Positions 23,870 through 36,403 of a DNA stretch of 64,000 nucleotides are shown piece by piece. Position numbers and translations under genes: made by a program. The DNA lies in assembly GCA_027924585.1 (NCBI GenBank), contig BSBM01001668.1, positions 1 through 64,000 on the forward strand. The letters are read 5' to 3'. Position 1 is the first letter of the stretch. Every line of letters begins with the position of its first letter. Under the pieces are notes generated by a model. The model was not told the origin of the DNA, did no database searches, and saw only the letters and a program-made list of their open reading frames with translations. This DNA is from Larix kaempferi (taxonomy: Eukaryota > Streptophyta > Pinopsida > Pinales > Pinaceae).

Positions 23870-26437
23870 TTGCAAACACTCGTGCATATTTGGGCTCAGC
23901 CGGAAGAAGCAAGATGTGTTGGACGAACTAGCAAAAGAACTGTAGCTATAAAGATGCAACAGGAAATTTCATCCCAAGGATTGGAAATAGGTAACCGATA
24001 AGATGTACTGGAATTGTAAGTAAGTTATGTTTCCTTGCTAAAGAATCATAATGACATAGCATGGTTTATATATGAACCTAGTATATGTTCCATCATGTGT
24101 TTGACAAAAACTAGTTTCATTGGAAGACAAAAAAAATACTCTTAAGAGGGTTAACATAGTTAAGTCTTTAGGAATTAAATCCGTGTAAGGTAGAGTAAAT
24201 GAAGCAGAATTGAAATTTGCCCTAGTTGAAAAGATTTAGTAAATATGTAGTGGCGTCATATATGTTAAAATCTGTTGATGTGATAGAAATGTTTATTACC
24301 TCTTCTACGGTTGATACCTTTCCGTTTCAACAAATAGTTCTACTAAGTGAGTGGGGCTGAAATTTTGTGTTTACATAACTAAGTAAATCCGATTGTTAAT
24401 AAGCATCTTAAACATGAAATTTAGATGAACAATATAAGCATCTTAGATATGTAAAAGAACCATTAAGTAGGATAAAAGGTAATTTTAAAGGTCCTTTAAG
24501 ATTTGGGAAATTGGGATGGTCTTGAATAGTTAAGTTCTCTTCTTCATATAAAGTTATTTTTGCATTTGTAAATTTATAAAATGCTATTTACCTTAATAGT
24601 GAATGCTGTAAAAGTACATACTATAGGAGGAGCCAACGGGAATAAATCATGTAAGTGAGGCAGTTAATATCTTCTAGTTATGAAGAAAGCATAATTATGT
24701 TGATGATAGAAATTCCATTACATTATTGAGATATCAACTAAGAATTATAGGTATGTGATATTCATTAAAACCAATATTCCACAGGAAGTATAGCCTAAAG
24801 GTATCTAAAATCGTTTTAGCAAAGAAATTAACTTTAATTTAGTGTGAAGTTTCTAATGACTAGGAGATTGTTAGATCATAAAGGAGAACAACTGTTAATA
24901 ATCTCCTTACTAATTTCTTTCATCCTAGTATATGATTGTCATAATCTGTTGTGTGACATTGAAGCACGCTTGTAACCTTACCTATAGGATCAAACGAAAG
25001 GAAACAGTTATAATTAGTCAAAAAGGTATACACGTGTATTCTAAGAAATTTATAGGATGCATATGATAAAAATGAATCAGCTCATTTTATATTTTAGTGT
25101 TCTCTATTGTGAAAGATGGGACACTTGAATGATTGTTTTGAAAAAGAAAAATTGTGTTTGAGATATAAAAGTGTACGTGGTATGCATGGGCACCTTGACT
25201 TCTATTTCATTTGATAAATGGATTTCATAAGATGTTGAGAGTAGTATGTGTTAAGACAAGTAAACTTGTACCATAGCCTAAGAGGGCCACATAATAAAGA
25301 GATATGTGGCCGCCCTTATAAAGGTATGTAGTTATTGTCATAAATATGTGAAAATATATATATATATATATATATGTAAAACAATGTGTTGTTACTTACA
25401 TTATGTTAGTGCATACAAAAGTTGAATACCTAAATAGGAATCGTATGAGAAATGGAAACGTCCTTCCAAATAAGTTATGAGACAAAATAAATTAGGTTTA
25501 ACCCTAGTCTCTATATTTCATAAGAAGGAAGGAAGTTACCGATGAAATAACCTCACCGGTTCTTATTATGTGTCATGAATTATTTTGTTATTTGATTATG
25601 TTGACTTATGATGACGTGGTGTAACCTATCTTGGTGGCATATTTCAGGTTAGGTTATTACCGAGATTATTATAAAGATGAATGTATTACATCGAAATAAA
25701 ACATATGATCATTGAAATTCTCCTTGAGGGATAATTATTCTTATGGCTTATTGATCATCGGAGTTTCTAGTTTGATTACCTTCTTATGAGATGGGTGATA
25801 AGTGGATATGTCTAAAGGGTATCTCTATGATTGAAGTATGAAACGTATTTTGTTGCAACTTTCATATATGAAAATCCATGAAGTTGAAGTTGGCATAGTT
25901 AAAAGCAGTAACACGAAGAGAGTTACTTGTTATGTCGAAATTGATAAAGAAACACCTATATGCTTAAAAGTGGGTTACCATGAGTAGGTAAATATGATAT
26001 ATACCTATTAACATAAGAGGGTTTTACGATGAATAGAGGAGCTTGATAGTTCAAACATGGGTACTTACTAGCCTTGTTATTCATTCGCAAAAGCTTTGTA
26101 AGAAGAGAATGTTTTAATCAAGTATGATATTGTAATGTGAAGGATGAGTTCCTTATTTTTATGCATAAGAAAAATATATTCTTACAAATATTTTATTTTG
26201 TTGCTAACAGGTGAATTTGGAAGACAGTCAAAATTTTTGTGGAGCTTGTGGAAATTTTATGCAAGGTAAAATAAGGGGGGTGAGGATTTAAGATCCACAT
26301 CACAACTGTCCTTTATTCTTTTAATTTTGATAATTATTGTTGAATAAAGAACTAGCCCCAAATTGGTGAGAGTAATCATATGATTACAAAAGGTAATATG
26401 ACGAAATAAGTGATTAGTTTGAAAGAGATTTTCCTAG

Positions 26438-26510
26438 ACTCAAGTGAGGAGGCTTGAAGGGAAATAAATTCCAGGACTCAAGCGAGAAGGCTTGAGGGGA
26501 ATTATACAAG
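26438..26510 (+). repeat. Two hairpin repeats in the E1 interior
   Basis: ACTCAAG starts at 26438 and 26476 (38-bp step). Each is followed about 10 nt later by GCTTGA(G), so each can fold with a CTCAAG/CTTGAG stem. The same motif, inverted, forms the five-copy array at 40341-40560. Confidence 0.7.
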
Positions 26511-26672
26511 AGTGCACTAATGGCACTGAAACACTCCCTAGAAATCAGGGAGTTGACAACCGTCAGGAATCTGCGGGATGTAAAGACCTAGGAAAACAGA
26601 AGAGAATGCATATGCGGGAGGCAGGACACTGCTTAGTATGCATGAGAGATAATATTGTTGCATGAGAACTAT

Positions 26673-26780
26673 GGTGTTAGGAAAGAGTCTCCGAAAGAAT
26701 TGCTGTGTGAGCACTGAGGTGTTAGGCAAGAATTTTCGAAAGGATTGAGGTGTGAGCACTGGGGTGTTAGGCAAGAATTT
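26673..26780 (+). repeat. Three tandem 45-bp repeats in the E1 interior
   Basis: GGTGTTAGG begins at 26673, 26718 and 26763, and the intervening sequence GTGTGAGCACTGRGGTG is shared. The decayed repeats leave an open antisense frame (26538-26774) that looks repetitive and is not a gene. Confidence 0.75.
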
Positions 26781-27128
26781 CTAGGATCAAATGAATGATG
26801 TGTTGTAATTAATATAACAGTCTACATTATTGGAGCATTGGATTTATGTGTGCTTGTGATAATAAAAGCACAAACGAATACTAAAAGATATTCCATGAAT
26901 TGCAAATCATTATGTTGCAATAAATGGCTCATTGTGTATGTTCTGAGCTTTATTATGGAAAATTGATGATAAATTTTTATGGTTTCCTTGAAACTCGATT
27001 TTGTAGTAAAAAATGAAGGTGTGATTGATAGCAATTTGCAAGAAATTCATGAAATACCGGATAAAATAGAAATAATGAAGCAAGCATAGTATGACTCCTC
27101 AAGAGAAGACGATCTGCTGAACAGTATG

Positions 27129-27146
27129 AACACCGAGGACGGTGTT
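27129..27146 (+). promoter_or_regulatory. Pre-PPT hairpin, E1
   Basis: AACACCGAGGACGGTGTT is a perfect 7-bp inverted repeat around an AGGA loop, ending 19 nt before the 3' LTR. Equivalent hairpins occur in E3, E4 and E8. Confidence 0.7.
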
Positions 27147-27152
27147 ATTTTT

Positions 27153-27165
27153 AAGGGGAGGAGGA
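27153..27165 (+). other. E1 polypurine tract
   Basis: AAGGGGAGGAGGA directly abuts the TG of the 3' LTR. It is the expected primer site for plus-strand DNA synthesis. Confidence 0.88.
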
Positions 27166-27236
27166 TGTAATATCCCTCTTTCGATCCCTATCAGATTTAT
27201 AAATGTATAATGTAACTATGTATGAGGCCTGGTGTG

Positions 27237-27259
27237 GAGCTCAAGGCCAAGGCCCCACC
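27237..27259 (+). promoter_or_regulatory. Conserved LTR core in E1 3' LTR
   Basis: GAGCTCAAGGCCAAGGCCCC followed by ACC, again 73 nt into the LTR. Here GGCCCC replaces the GGGCCC of the 5' LTR. Confidence 0.7.
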
Positions 27260-30200
27260 AGTGGACCTTGAAAGTATCATTATTTATTTCCTAGGTTGTT
27301 AGTTATAAATCATAAACTTACGATGAGAAAACTAAATTAATGGGAAAATGAATCACTACGGGAAGGGAGAGGAACAACAATTGTTCATCGGTTGATTCTA
27401 AAAGTATTTAGGTATCATCCTAAGTATTAAATTCAGATATTTATTGAGTATTGCACAAGAAAATACTAGAGATTCTATAACCTATAATCGTATACATATA
27501 TATATAGTATACATTAAATATATTATTATTGTAGGAACTTCGAAGCGTTGAAGTTGAGGGTTGAGGGATCAGGATAACATCATTTATGATAGTTATCTAT
27601 GTATATATATATATATATATTGATATATGATATATATAAATATACACCTATATATATATCATTATGGGTTTCCATTTGTTTGGAAGGGAAGGTACTTCTC
27701 TTATGTGACAAAAAAAAGAGATATAAGTATTATGTATACAAGTTTTATGCAAGTTAAATATTTATATCTTACTTGATGAAACAAATAAACTTATAGAGTA
27801 TATATTTATATACTTATATATAAAAGACAGGGATAGATTTATGGAAATAGATAAATATATTTTAAACTCCAAATAAATGGAAGGGTAGAATTAAAATCTA
27901 AAGAAGACCATCACTAACTTACCTCTTCTTGGAGAGTGAGTAAGAGAAGATACTTATATAAGGAACCTAACAAAGGTGGGGAAATTATGGATGTGAAAAG
28001 ATAATTATAAAGGCTCACTACCTATGGTCGTTTATGGTAGAAGATGCATTTCTTTTTCCTCTAGATAAAGAAAGGCTCCTTAGTGCCTCTACGCCTTTGG
28101 TATAACCATCGTTGCCACTTGGATGCACCTGAGGGAAAACCACCACTTGGCATTGAAGTTCGACCTCCAAGTGGCCGAATATTGTCTAAACCTGGTGGAC
28201 CTCCCATGGTTAGCTTGAATGCATTGAGCATAAATTTAGATGATCGCAATGGGAAAAGGGGGGAAAAAGTTCTTGTTACGAGAACGGTGGGCAGGGAAAA
28301 GTACAGCTCTATTAGAGCTCGATCCCAGTCTTGTATTTGAATGCGTGGATGCCTTAGGGAATTCTTGAATTTAGATCTGTGTTTACATGCTATGGTGGAT
28401 GCGTTGTAGCATTATGGATTTTAGCTCCCTATTTAAATGTGCCAAGAAACATTCAGCTTATGTTTCATTATTTTTTAGAGAGCGATCACGCTGTGGTGAA
28501 AGCGTTGATCCCTACACCCTTTTTCTATTTCATAGGTTATGATCGTTCTGCATCTTATTTTGTTGTGGATTGTTTAAAGAATCGGATAGACCAGAACTGA
28601 ATCCTGTTTGTATTTGTTTTATTACAGTCCCTCGTTTTATTATATTATTGCCAGGGAAGCATATATTCCTAGAGTATCTATCCCCGGTCCCCTGTTCATT
28701 TATGTAAAAATGCCTCACGCTATGGTGGACGTGTTGATGCCTGTATCTTCTACTATTTTTAAGAAGAGTGGAGAGTTGAGTTGGGAAAAGGGTTTCTCGC
28801 TTTTTTGGAAGCTGAGGGCTTTGTGCTATCGAAGGGGAATTCATAATGTGTAGTTCAAATTCCTTTAGACTATTGTTGTTGGGATTCCGGTTGTAAACAC
28901 TTTGACTCTGCATTATAGAACTTATGTGTTGTATTTAAGTTGTGCATTGATGGATACCTGCGTAGTTTATTTTATTAAATTTTTCTTTGTAGCCACCTGT
29001 CGAAAGAAGGCTTGAGGAAAATTGTTTTACCTTGATGTTAGGAGCTTTGTGTAGACCTGTCATGGATTGAATGTCTAGATCGTTGCGCTTCAGTAAAAAC
29101 CTACTCTCAATGGTGTGCTAAGTTCTAGATCTCGACAATCTTAGGAAACACGTGAGGTTTAGATTAACTCCTTTATACTCTATGGTTTAGTAAAACATAG
29201 ATATCAGATTTAGTTATCCTCCTAATTCTCTGTGATTTTAGGAAGTACATGGTTGAGTTTCATTCTATATTCTTTATACTCTGCGATTCCAGTAAAGTTT
29301 TGGTCTTAGGTTTTTGTTGAGTTCTAGATCTCGATGATCTCAGGAAACTCATGGGGTTAGATTAACTCCTTTATACTCTGCAATTTTATAAACATTTGGA
29401 TGTAGTTTTATGTTTTAGATCTAAACGATCTCAGTAATTTATATAGAATTTTGGGAGATTAATCCCCATAAGATTCTAGGTTGATATTTATATATTTTTG
29501 ATCTCCTTTATTAGCATGGGAGAGATTCGAGTAGTGCTTCTAAAATAGACTTTTAGTTTTTTAAAAACACTCTCTATGAGAGCGGTATTGTGAAAGTGGA
29601 AAGTAATTTATGGCAACAGGTGTGTTGCAAGTTGTAATCCCGCTATTTTTATAAATGGAACAAATTGTGATTTTGTTTTGGTGGGCGTAGCCCATATGTT
29701 TTGGGTGAACCACATAAATACTATCTCTCTCGTATGTGTGAATTCATGATGGCTTTGTGTTTGTGTCTTGTTTAAGTGTATAATTTTGTCAAGTATTTTG
29801 TTGGGCAAAGATAATTCATGAATAAATCATGTATTCATGTGATGGCCCTATAAGTTGTATTTTGTTGTTATGGTTCAGTTGTATTTAAGCTTATCGCTAA
29901 TGGATAAGAATTTCTTAAGAATGCAATAATCGAATATAAACTATTAACGATAGGTGAATTATTTGACTCTTATGGTTATCAGTTGGTCGAAGCAATTTTC
30001 CTATTGTTAACATGGTGAACAGTTGCATTGTTTTCCCTTCCATTTAATCCATCCAATTAAGTAAAGAAGTCACATAGTTATTACATAATATGGAAGGTAA
30101 ATTGATGTTGTATTAGTCATGTTAAATTGATATTGCATTAATGTTGGAAGTGTTGACTACAATCTATATAAATGAGTAATTTATGAAGTAGCAAATTTGT

Positions 30201-30387
30201 TTCAAATGATTACGATAGTTTATGGGTATTCCTTTGGTAGGGTTTACTACATTTCCTTAGAGTTTTCTATGTTAAGTTAAAAGGTGCATTAGAATGAAGG
30301 TTTCATAGAACGGCTTATAGAAATCTTTAATATGATAGAAACATTTTGAAATATAAACTTATTAATCCTATTTTAGGATTAAGATAG

Positions 30388-31276
30388 TGTTAACACCAAA
30401 ATTGACCCCCTAGGTTGTGGAGAGAGTAATCCTGGGTAACTACTAACCAGTCTTTGGTTTGTGTCTCTGACCTAACACAAATAGAGAGGGATCTCTCTTT
30501 AACTCACAGAAAGTTGGAAATCATTAAGATTGTCAGTAACAAAGAAACAGACCAGCATTCAACATTTAAGATATTCAATGAAGAATAGGTGCAGAAGATC
30601 AGATTTCTGCTGGAAACAAATTGTTTAAAACCTTGGTAAGAGAATCAGGAGGAGAACTATAGGGCAATGGAGTCAAAAGATGAATCATAAAACACATAAC
30701 AGTGCAACTACATAAGATATCTAACCAGAGGCAAGGTAGCCACCCACACATAGTCAGAGAGCTTTAAGGGGTGAAACATAAGAAGAATGAATAGTCCATC
30801 AACATAGGGCATCTAACAAGGATGAATCCTATGCCAACGTTAGCAGAAACTGGTGGTGAAATTCCTGGAATGAAAGGAACATGGCATTATTTCTATGAAT
30901 CCCATTCCAATGCTACACTTATCTAAGCATGAGATAAATTTAACAAAATGAAACACAAAGAAAGATAAACAAATTGACATGGGAAAAGGAAGGACAGATT
31001 GCAAGAAAAATAACACGGGAATTCTCTGCAAATAACCCAACCTCAAACACTGCTGATATATTAACAATAAAATCTCAAGAAACAGAGCTGAGCTCTCCTA
31101 GGCTTTAGCCAAATGATTCACTCACCCTTAAGTCTTCTATTACAATGAATATATAGCTGTCTTGAGACTCATAGTCGACCCAATCCCAACATAAAATAGT
31201 TACAAATTTGAGTGATAGATCATCAACAAAACTTTGCCACCTGTCTTTTCAAAATAGAAATTAAAAGATATCCTAA
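30388..31276 (-). repeat. E2 3' LTR, truncated
   Basis: 889 bp nearly identical to 32449-33336. Similarity stops abruptly after ATATCCTAA, where the deletion junction lies. About 2.6 kb of the LTR is missing. Confidence 0.9.
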
Positions 31277-32162
31277 GAGAAGCCGTAACATGACCTTTCA
31301 GGAGTTGATCTATCTCATCTTCAGACAGAGGAGAACTTTTGGCAACACTGTGAAGGATATGCTCATCTTTCTTGTCTAATGAAAAATTAGCAGCATCATC
31401 TGAGACCTGATCTGTTTCTTGTGTTTTAAGACGAACCTCAATGTGTTGTCTTTCAAGTGACCCAAATAAGACAGGTTTCTCTAGACCAACAGCTTCTGAA
31501 ATAATATGACATGAAATAAAACTGATCCGATCTTCTTCAGAAACACAAGATGATTTACAAAACTGAAAACACTTCTCATCCACCTGGGGAGAAGAGATAT
31601 AAAGATCAACTACATGGTTACTACTTTCTGTATTTTCAGCTGAGGGTGCTACTGTGTTTAGAGAGTTTTCTTGAATCTCATAATGTTGAAAAGGGTTGTC
31701 GTGCAAGGCTTCTATGATCTCATCATCTAAGAATTCATCATCTTTATAAACATGTTACAGGTTCTGAATAAAACCATCGAAGCATACACAATAGTCTTTT
31801 ACTAGCAATAATAATGGACAAGATTTCTCAAAATATTCAAAGAATACTGTATGAAAATTCCTCAAGGAATATATACTATCAGTCGGCAACTGTTCATACC
31901 AGGACCTAGCTTTCCCGTCCAGGGAGGCCATAAACATTTTTATAAGACAATATTCATGAAACCTAATATTCAGCTTGCCTACATGTATAAGAAACTTGAT
32001 CAAATGCAAAGTAGCATTGTCCTGATCTTCATCACTGAATTTAGGTAAGTAGGTTTGCCAATCTACTTTAGGGATCTGATTTGGAAAACCAGGAATATGA
32101 GACCTACTTAAGGGAGCATACCTTCTTGACAATGAAGTCATCTTGAAACATTGAAGTTGCAA
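31277..32162 (-). pseudogene. E2 gag, truncated
   Basis: The minus-strand frame from 32162 stays open except for one TAA (31755-31757, context fitting CAA), runs on past the deletion junction and stops in the LTR at 31200. The first 110 residues match the retrotransposon gag fold: VDWQTYLPKF, then HVGKLNIRFHEYCLIKMFMA, GKARSWYEQLP and a LRNFHTVFFEYF helix. Residues after about 150 are acidic and Ser-rich with no family match. Gag forms the capsid that packages element RNA. No CCHC knuckle or protease follows because the deletion removed it. Domain match fairly sure; exact start uncertain. Confidence 0.72.
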
Positions 32163-32430
32163 ATTCTAATTTGAAGATTGAGGAGACTAGCCTGTGAAAC
32201 AATGAGCTGTTGGGTTTCTTGAATGTGGAGTCGCCATGAGACCTTCAACATCTCAAATTCTGATATGGAGTCATAGATCCTCCCAGTGGAGTCACCTTTG
32301 CACTGGAAATCTTCTGAATGGAGTCACAAGGTGAATGATACAACCTTCTTGATGTCTGACTATTGTTCACCATCAGCATTCAGATTTGAACTTTGTCGTT
32401 CTCCCAGGGATTGTGAAACAATCTCGTTCC

Positions 32431-32445
32431 CTCGCAACGGCGCCA
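32431..32445 (-). other. E2 primer-binding site
   Basis: On the minus strand TGGCGCCGTTGCGAG lies 3 nt after the 5' LTR end and matches the complement of the tRNA-Asp 3' end over the first 12 nt. This PBS is typical of plant Athila/Tat-type Ty3/gypsy elements. Confidence 0.85.
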
Positions 32446-32448
32446 ATT

Positions 32449-35400
32449 TGTTAACACCAAAATTGTCCCCTAGGTTGTGGAGAGGGTAATCCTGGGTAAC
32501 CACTAACAAGTCTTTGGTTTGCGTCTCTGACCTAACACAAACAGAGAGGGCTTTCTCTTTAACTCACAGAAAGCTGGAAATCATCAAGATTGTCAGTAAT
32601 GAAGAAAAAGACCAGCATTCAACATTTAAGATATTCAATGAAGAACAGGTGCAGAAGATCAGATTTCTGCTGGAAACAAATTGTTTAAAACCTTGGTAAG
32701 AGAATCAGGAGGAGAACTACAGGGCAATGGAGTCAAAAGATGAATCATAAAACACATAACAGTGCAGCTGCATAAGATATCTAACGAGAGTCAAGGTAGC
32801 CACCCATGCACAGTCAGAGAGCTTTATGGGGTGAAACATAAGAAGAATGAACAGTCCATCAACATAGGGAATCTAACAAGGATGAATCCTATGCCAACTT
32901 TAGCAAAAATTGGTGGTGAAATGCCTGGAATGAAAGGAACATGGCATTATTTCTATGAATCCTATTCCAATGCTACACTTATCCAAGCATGAGAGAAATT
33001 TAAGAAAATGAAATCCAAAGAAAGATAAACAAATTAACATGGGAAAAGGAAGGACAGAATGCAAGAAAGATAACACAGGAATTCTCTGCAAATAACCCAG
33101 CCTCAAACACTACTGATATATTAACAATAAAATCTCAAGAAATAGAGCTGAGCTCTCCTAGGCTTCAGCCAAATGATTCACTCACCCTTAGGTCTTCTAT
33201 TACAATGAATATATAGTTGTCTTGAGACTCATAGTCGAGCTAATCCTAACAGAAAATAGTTACAAATTTGAGTGACAGATCATCAACACAACTCTGCCAC
33301 CTATCTTTTCAAAACAGAAATTAAAAGATATCCTAACTGCTTTTTACATCGGGGAGCAATTTTCAGTAGATGACAAATTTGTTTAAAATAAAAGACAGAA
33401 GATATTTCAGATAGGTTCTCCAGGTGGCTGCTCCACTTAGCTTTAGATTTCACCATTTGTAGAGGAAAAGAAAAGCTCGAAACCCATCTCCCTTTGTCTC
33501 TTGAAATGTTATACTACTTGGCGCCCCTTTGTTCTTTTTGAACAAGTAGACGATTCAAGATACACCATAGGCCATTGATCTTTTCTTTTGGATGCAACCC
33601 TACTACACAAAAACGCAGCAGAGCACCAAACCCTGGAATCCAACAGCAACATCTTCCTCAATAAGCCTTGCCAGGCTTCTCAAAACATTTCCTATCCCTA
33701 ACTCTCGGTCGGACTAGTCTCCGCTAACATTAGCCACCTTAGATACCTTCCGTAGGAACCTCATTTGCTGCACCCATAGTTTTCGTGGCTAGACTTGGAT
33801 CTAGAACTTTGTTTCTTTTCAGGTTCATCTGCTTCGACGAAACTTTAACCATGCCAAGCTCAGCAGCATCGTGCCAGTGGACAACGCCACCAAAAAGAAA
33901 ACCTGTAATCTTTGACACACTGTGCCAGAAACTTCTCTAAGAATCATGAATAACCTTGGAAAACTGCGATGGCTGTAGCAGCTTTCTTCCATGGAATCGA
34001 CTCTTTTCAAACCCGCACAATATTAGAGACAGGATCACCCAGCGATAGCTCATAATTATCTTCTTTTGTGGAATGGAAAGAAATGAGCATGAGGAGAAGC
34101 GATAATAAGGCCAACTCTGTGCTAAAAATGAAATCTAAGCTCGTATTGGAGCAATATCGTCTTCTTCGACACTTCCTTCACCACCAGCTGGGTTAAAAAC
34201 ACAAGTAAACGGCTGCATCATTTTTCCCAAACCACTGGTTTGGTTGGAATTATCTTGGAGACCCCAGCATCCATTTGGTTTTCAGCCCACGTATGAAATA
34301 CCTGCTCATCATTCTCTTACACTTTGTCGGTGAGACAATACAAAATAGTGATAGCCCATCTGCTTGTGTCTTGTACATGAGAGAAATGGATAGTACATTA
34401 CCAGCGTCATTTTGGAGAAACCATGCCAATGGGTCATTGATGCTATTAGAGCCATTGCATATCAAACCCATAGCTTCAACTGCGGCTGCACGTCACGACC
34501 CCCCACGAGCTCTGCAAATGCTCCTACCATCGTGGGTTTGGTCGAGACGACCTGGACGCCCCCAGCATTTCTCCATTGTCATGGCGTTAGATCCCAACGA
34601 GCCTGTCAACCGGATAAAGAACCAGGATGGAGGGAAAAACGGACTCATCATGGGCTGCATTATTCCCCACCTGCAGAAATATGGTGGCATGGCAGCAGTT
34701 ACTCATCGGGTATACAAATTCCAAGTCTCGGCGAAGTTGTGGATACACGCATCTCTGAAAAACGAATGTATCTCTTTCTCTGCTACGTCAAATGATGGTA
34801 GCACCAAACCCTGTGTGTGGAACCGCTAAACTTGAACGGAGGGGAGGACAGTCGTGGCGACACGAATCTTCATAAACCATATGCAGCCGACTCCCCATAT
34901 TTGGATAAATGGCACCGTCTCTCTTATCCATTTTGGCGTTTTAGGGTTTTTGAATTTTGGCACTTAGGTCAAATGGAAAGAAGATAAGCCACCCGAAAAA
35001 AGACGCCCTCTTATATACTTCCCAAACAATTTCTATGGGCAAAGGTGGTATCGTATGGGTCTAAATAGTTTCGAATACTAGCTCGTCTTCATGCGATGGG
35101 CCCAGAAAATGACACGTTGACTAGTGGTTTTCTTCATCGCTGCTACGAATCTTTTCTCTTTTCCCGAGCCTTTACCAAAGCGACGTCGACGTGGATCTCT
35201 CCTTCAAAGCTGCACCTGCGATTTTGCATGGAGCCACATCACTTTAATGTTTGCCCGGTGTCGACTTGTCGTTTCAGCATTTACAATGACTGGAACATTC
35301 GCTTATCACATGCATTTTCCACTTTTAGTTTGGAGGCTTTATCCCACATGTGACATGAAGGTAAGACCTCCACACTTTATATATCCTCTGGCATTCAACG

Positions 35401-35937
35401 TTTCTCAAGTAACAAATAGACGTGACCTTTGGCCATGGGCGCTTGGGTGATGGATGATGTGTAAGGCCTTGATTACTCGACCCTTGGTCCCTTGGTAAGC
35501 CCTTGGTGTTGGGCGCTACACCCTTTTGCTCCACCTTTAATCGAGGCTTTTGTCCACATCATTTTTTATATAATAGCCTTCTTCCTAAAGTCTTCACTTT
35601 AGGCCATATTGTAAAAATTAAAACCCTTTTTATAATGCCTAAATTTTTGCAATCAACGCTTTCCTTTATAAAGTTTATTCTTTGGCTAAATCAAAGCTTT
35701 TCTTCATTTTTGATTTAGGTTAAGAATCCTCTAGGATCTTTAAGAAGACGTAGTTTACCAACACTTAGGATTATTTTTCTTTTGTGACCCTGGTGTTTGT
35801 GTCTGTGATTGAGGACAAATATTCTTTTTCTCGACCGAGCTTGAAAACCTCTCATCATGAAAAGTGTTCTATTTTTCACCGTCGATACTAATATCACCAT
35901 AAGACAATTAATCACAAAATTTTTTGGGGTGCTAACA
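32449..35937 (-). repeat. E2 5' LTR
   Basis: 3489 bp, TG..CA bounded. Its middle (34400-35350) is clearly more GC-rich and contains an open + strand frame (34275-34829) without any domain I know. It could be a captured host fragment or simply U3 sequence; there is no second full LTR to test conservation. Confidence 0.85.
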
Positions 35938-36403
35938 GATGGAATTCTCCCAGATATAGTATGGGTAGTGTACTAAGAATGGTACATTGATTCAGGTTTG
36001 GATATGTAATAGCCTATAGATGCATTTATTGTTTTAAACACATTTATGTTTATATTTAAATAGGTAAAGTTTCATGGTGATGTTCAAGTAATGTTAGTAA
36101 AGTGAGTCCATACCAGTAGGTTAGTTAATGGTGTTCATTTATGTTATGTTTGATGTTAATATAAATAAAGGCATGGAACGAGATAAGTATGAATCTACAT
36201 GTGTAACTAGCTGGGGTTCACATGATGAAATGTTTCATGTTCATTCCCTATACTTATAACCTGATTTGAATTATGGTTTTAGTATAAATATGATAAATGA
36301 AATGTCTTTACATTAGCGATCTGAAAAGGTTAGTTGATTAACATAAAAATTTTTCGCAAACTCACCAAATACTAATTCGAAGAATTGGGGATGTCACAAA
36401 AGT

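Larger units (their letters stand above)
23870..27128 (+). mobile_element. E1 internal region, non-coding
   Basis: About 3.3 kb of AT-rich sequence with stops in all frames. I find no zinc knuckle, protease DSG, reverse transcriptase DD or integrase motif. Its last part, next to the polypurine tract, resembles the 3' end of chromovirus pol (compare E8), so the element probably derives from a chromovirus by loss of coding sequence. A (TA)n run lies at about 25355-25376. Two small repeat clusters (26438-26510 and 26673-26780) are described separately. Confidence 0.75.
30388..35937 (-). mobile_element. E2: gag-only Ty3/gypsy element nested in E1
   Basis: Read on the minus strand the element starts TGTTAGCACC (35937) and ends GGTGTTAACA (30388), flanked by a 5-bp duplication GATAG/GATGG. 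The 5' LTR is 32449-35937. The internal part is only 32448-31277. Just the last 889 bp of the 3' LTR remain (31276-30388). A PBS for tRNA-Asp and a gag-like frame are present; protease, reverse transcriptase and integrase are absent. The simplest reading is an internal deletion that removed everything from mid-gag to mid-3' LTR. Its outer ends and target duplication are still in place. Confidence 0.88.
20168..36398 (+). mobile_element. E1: LARD-like LTR retrotransposon with nested insertion
   Basis: Two long LTRs (20168-23849 and 27166-36398, the latter interrupted) flank a 3.3 kb interior without recognisable gag or pol. The termini are TGTAATATCC...GGATGTCACA. A perfect 5-bp target duplication AAAGT lies at 20163-20167 and 36399-36403. 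A PBS follows the 5' LTR and a polypurine tract precedes the 3' LTR. Removing the nested E2 and its 5-bp duplication leaves a 3' LTR of 3678 bp against 3682 bp, and an element of about 10.7 kb. Long LTRs around a non-coding core match the class called LARDs (large retrotransposon derivatives), which must move with proteins supplied by a relative. A 255-bp LTR stretch aligned by eye differs at about 6% of sites. Confidence 0.92.
27166..36398 (+). repeat. E1 3' LTR, split by E2
   Basis: The LTR runs 27166-30387, is interrupted by E2 (30388-35937), and resumes at 35938. The GATAG before E2 and GATGG after it are the target duplication with one mismatch; the uninterrupted 5' LTR reads GATGG there. 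Its end GGATGTCACA is followed by AAAGT. Confidence 0.92.

Noticed and set aside
34275-34829. 184-codon frame as a gene
   Set aside because: It lies wholly inside the E2 LTR with no domain; kept only as a compositional oddity.
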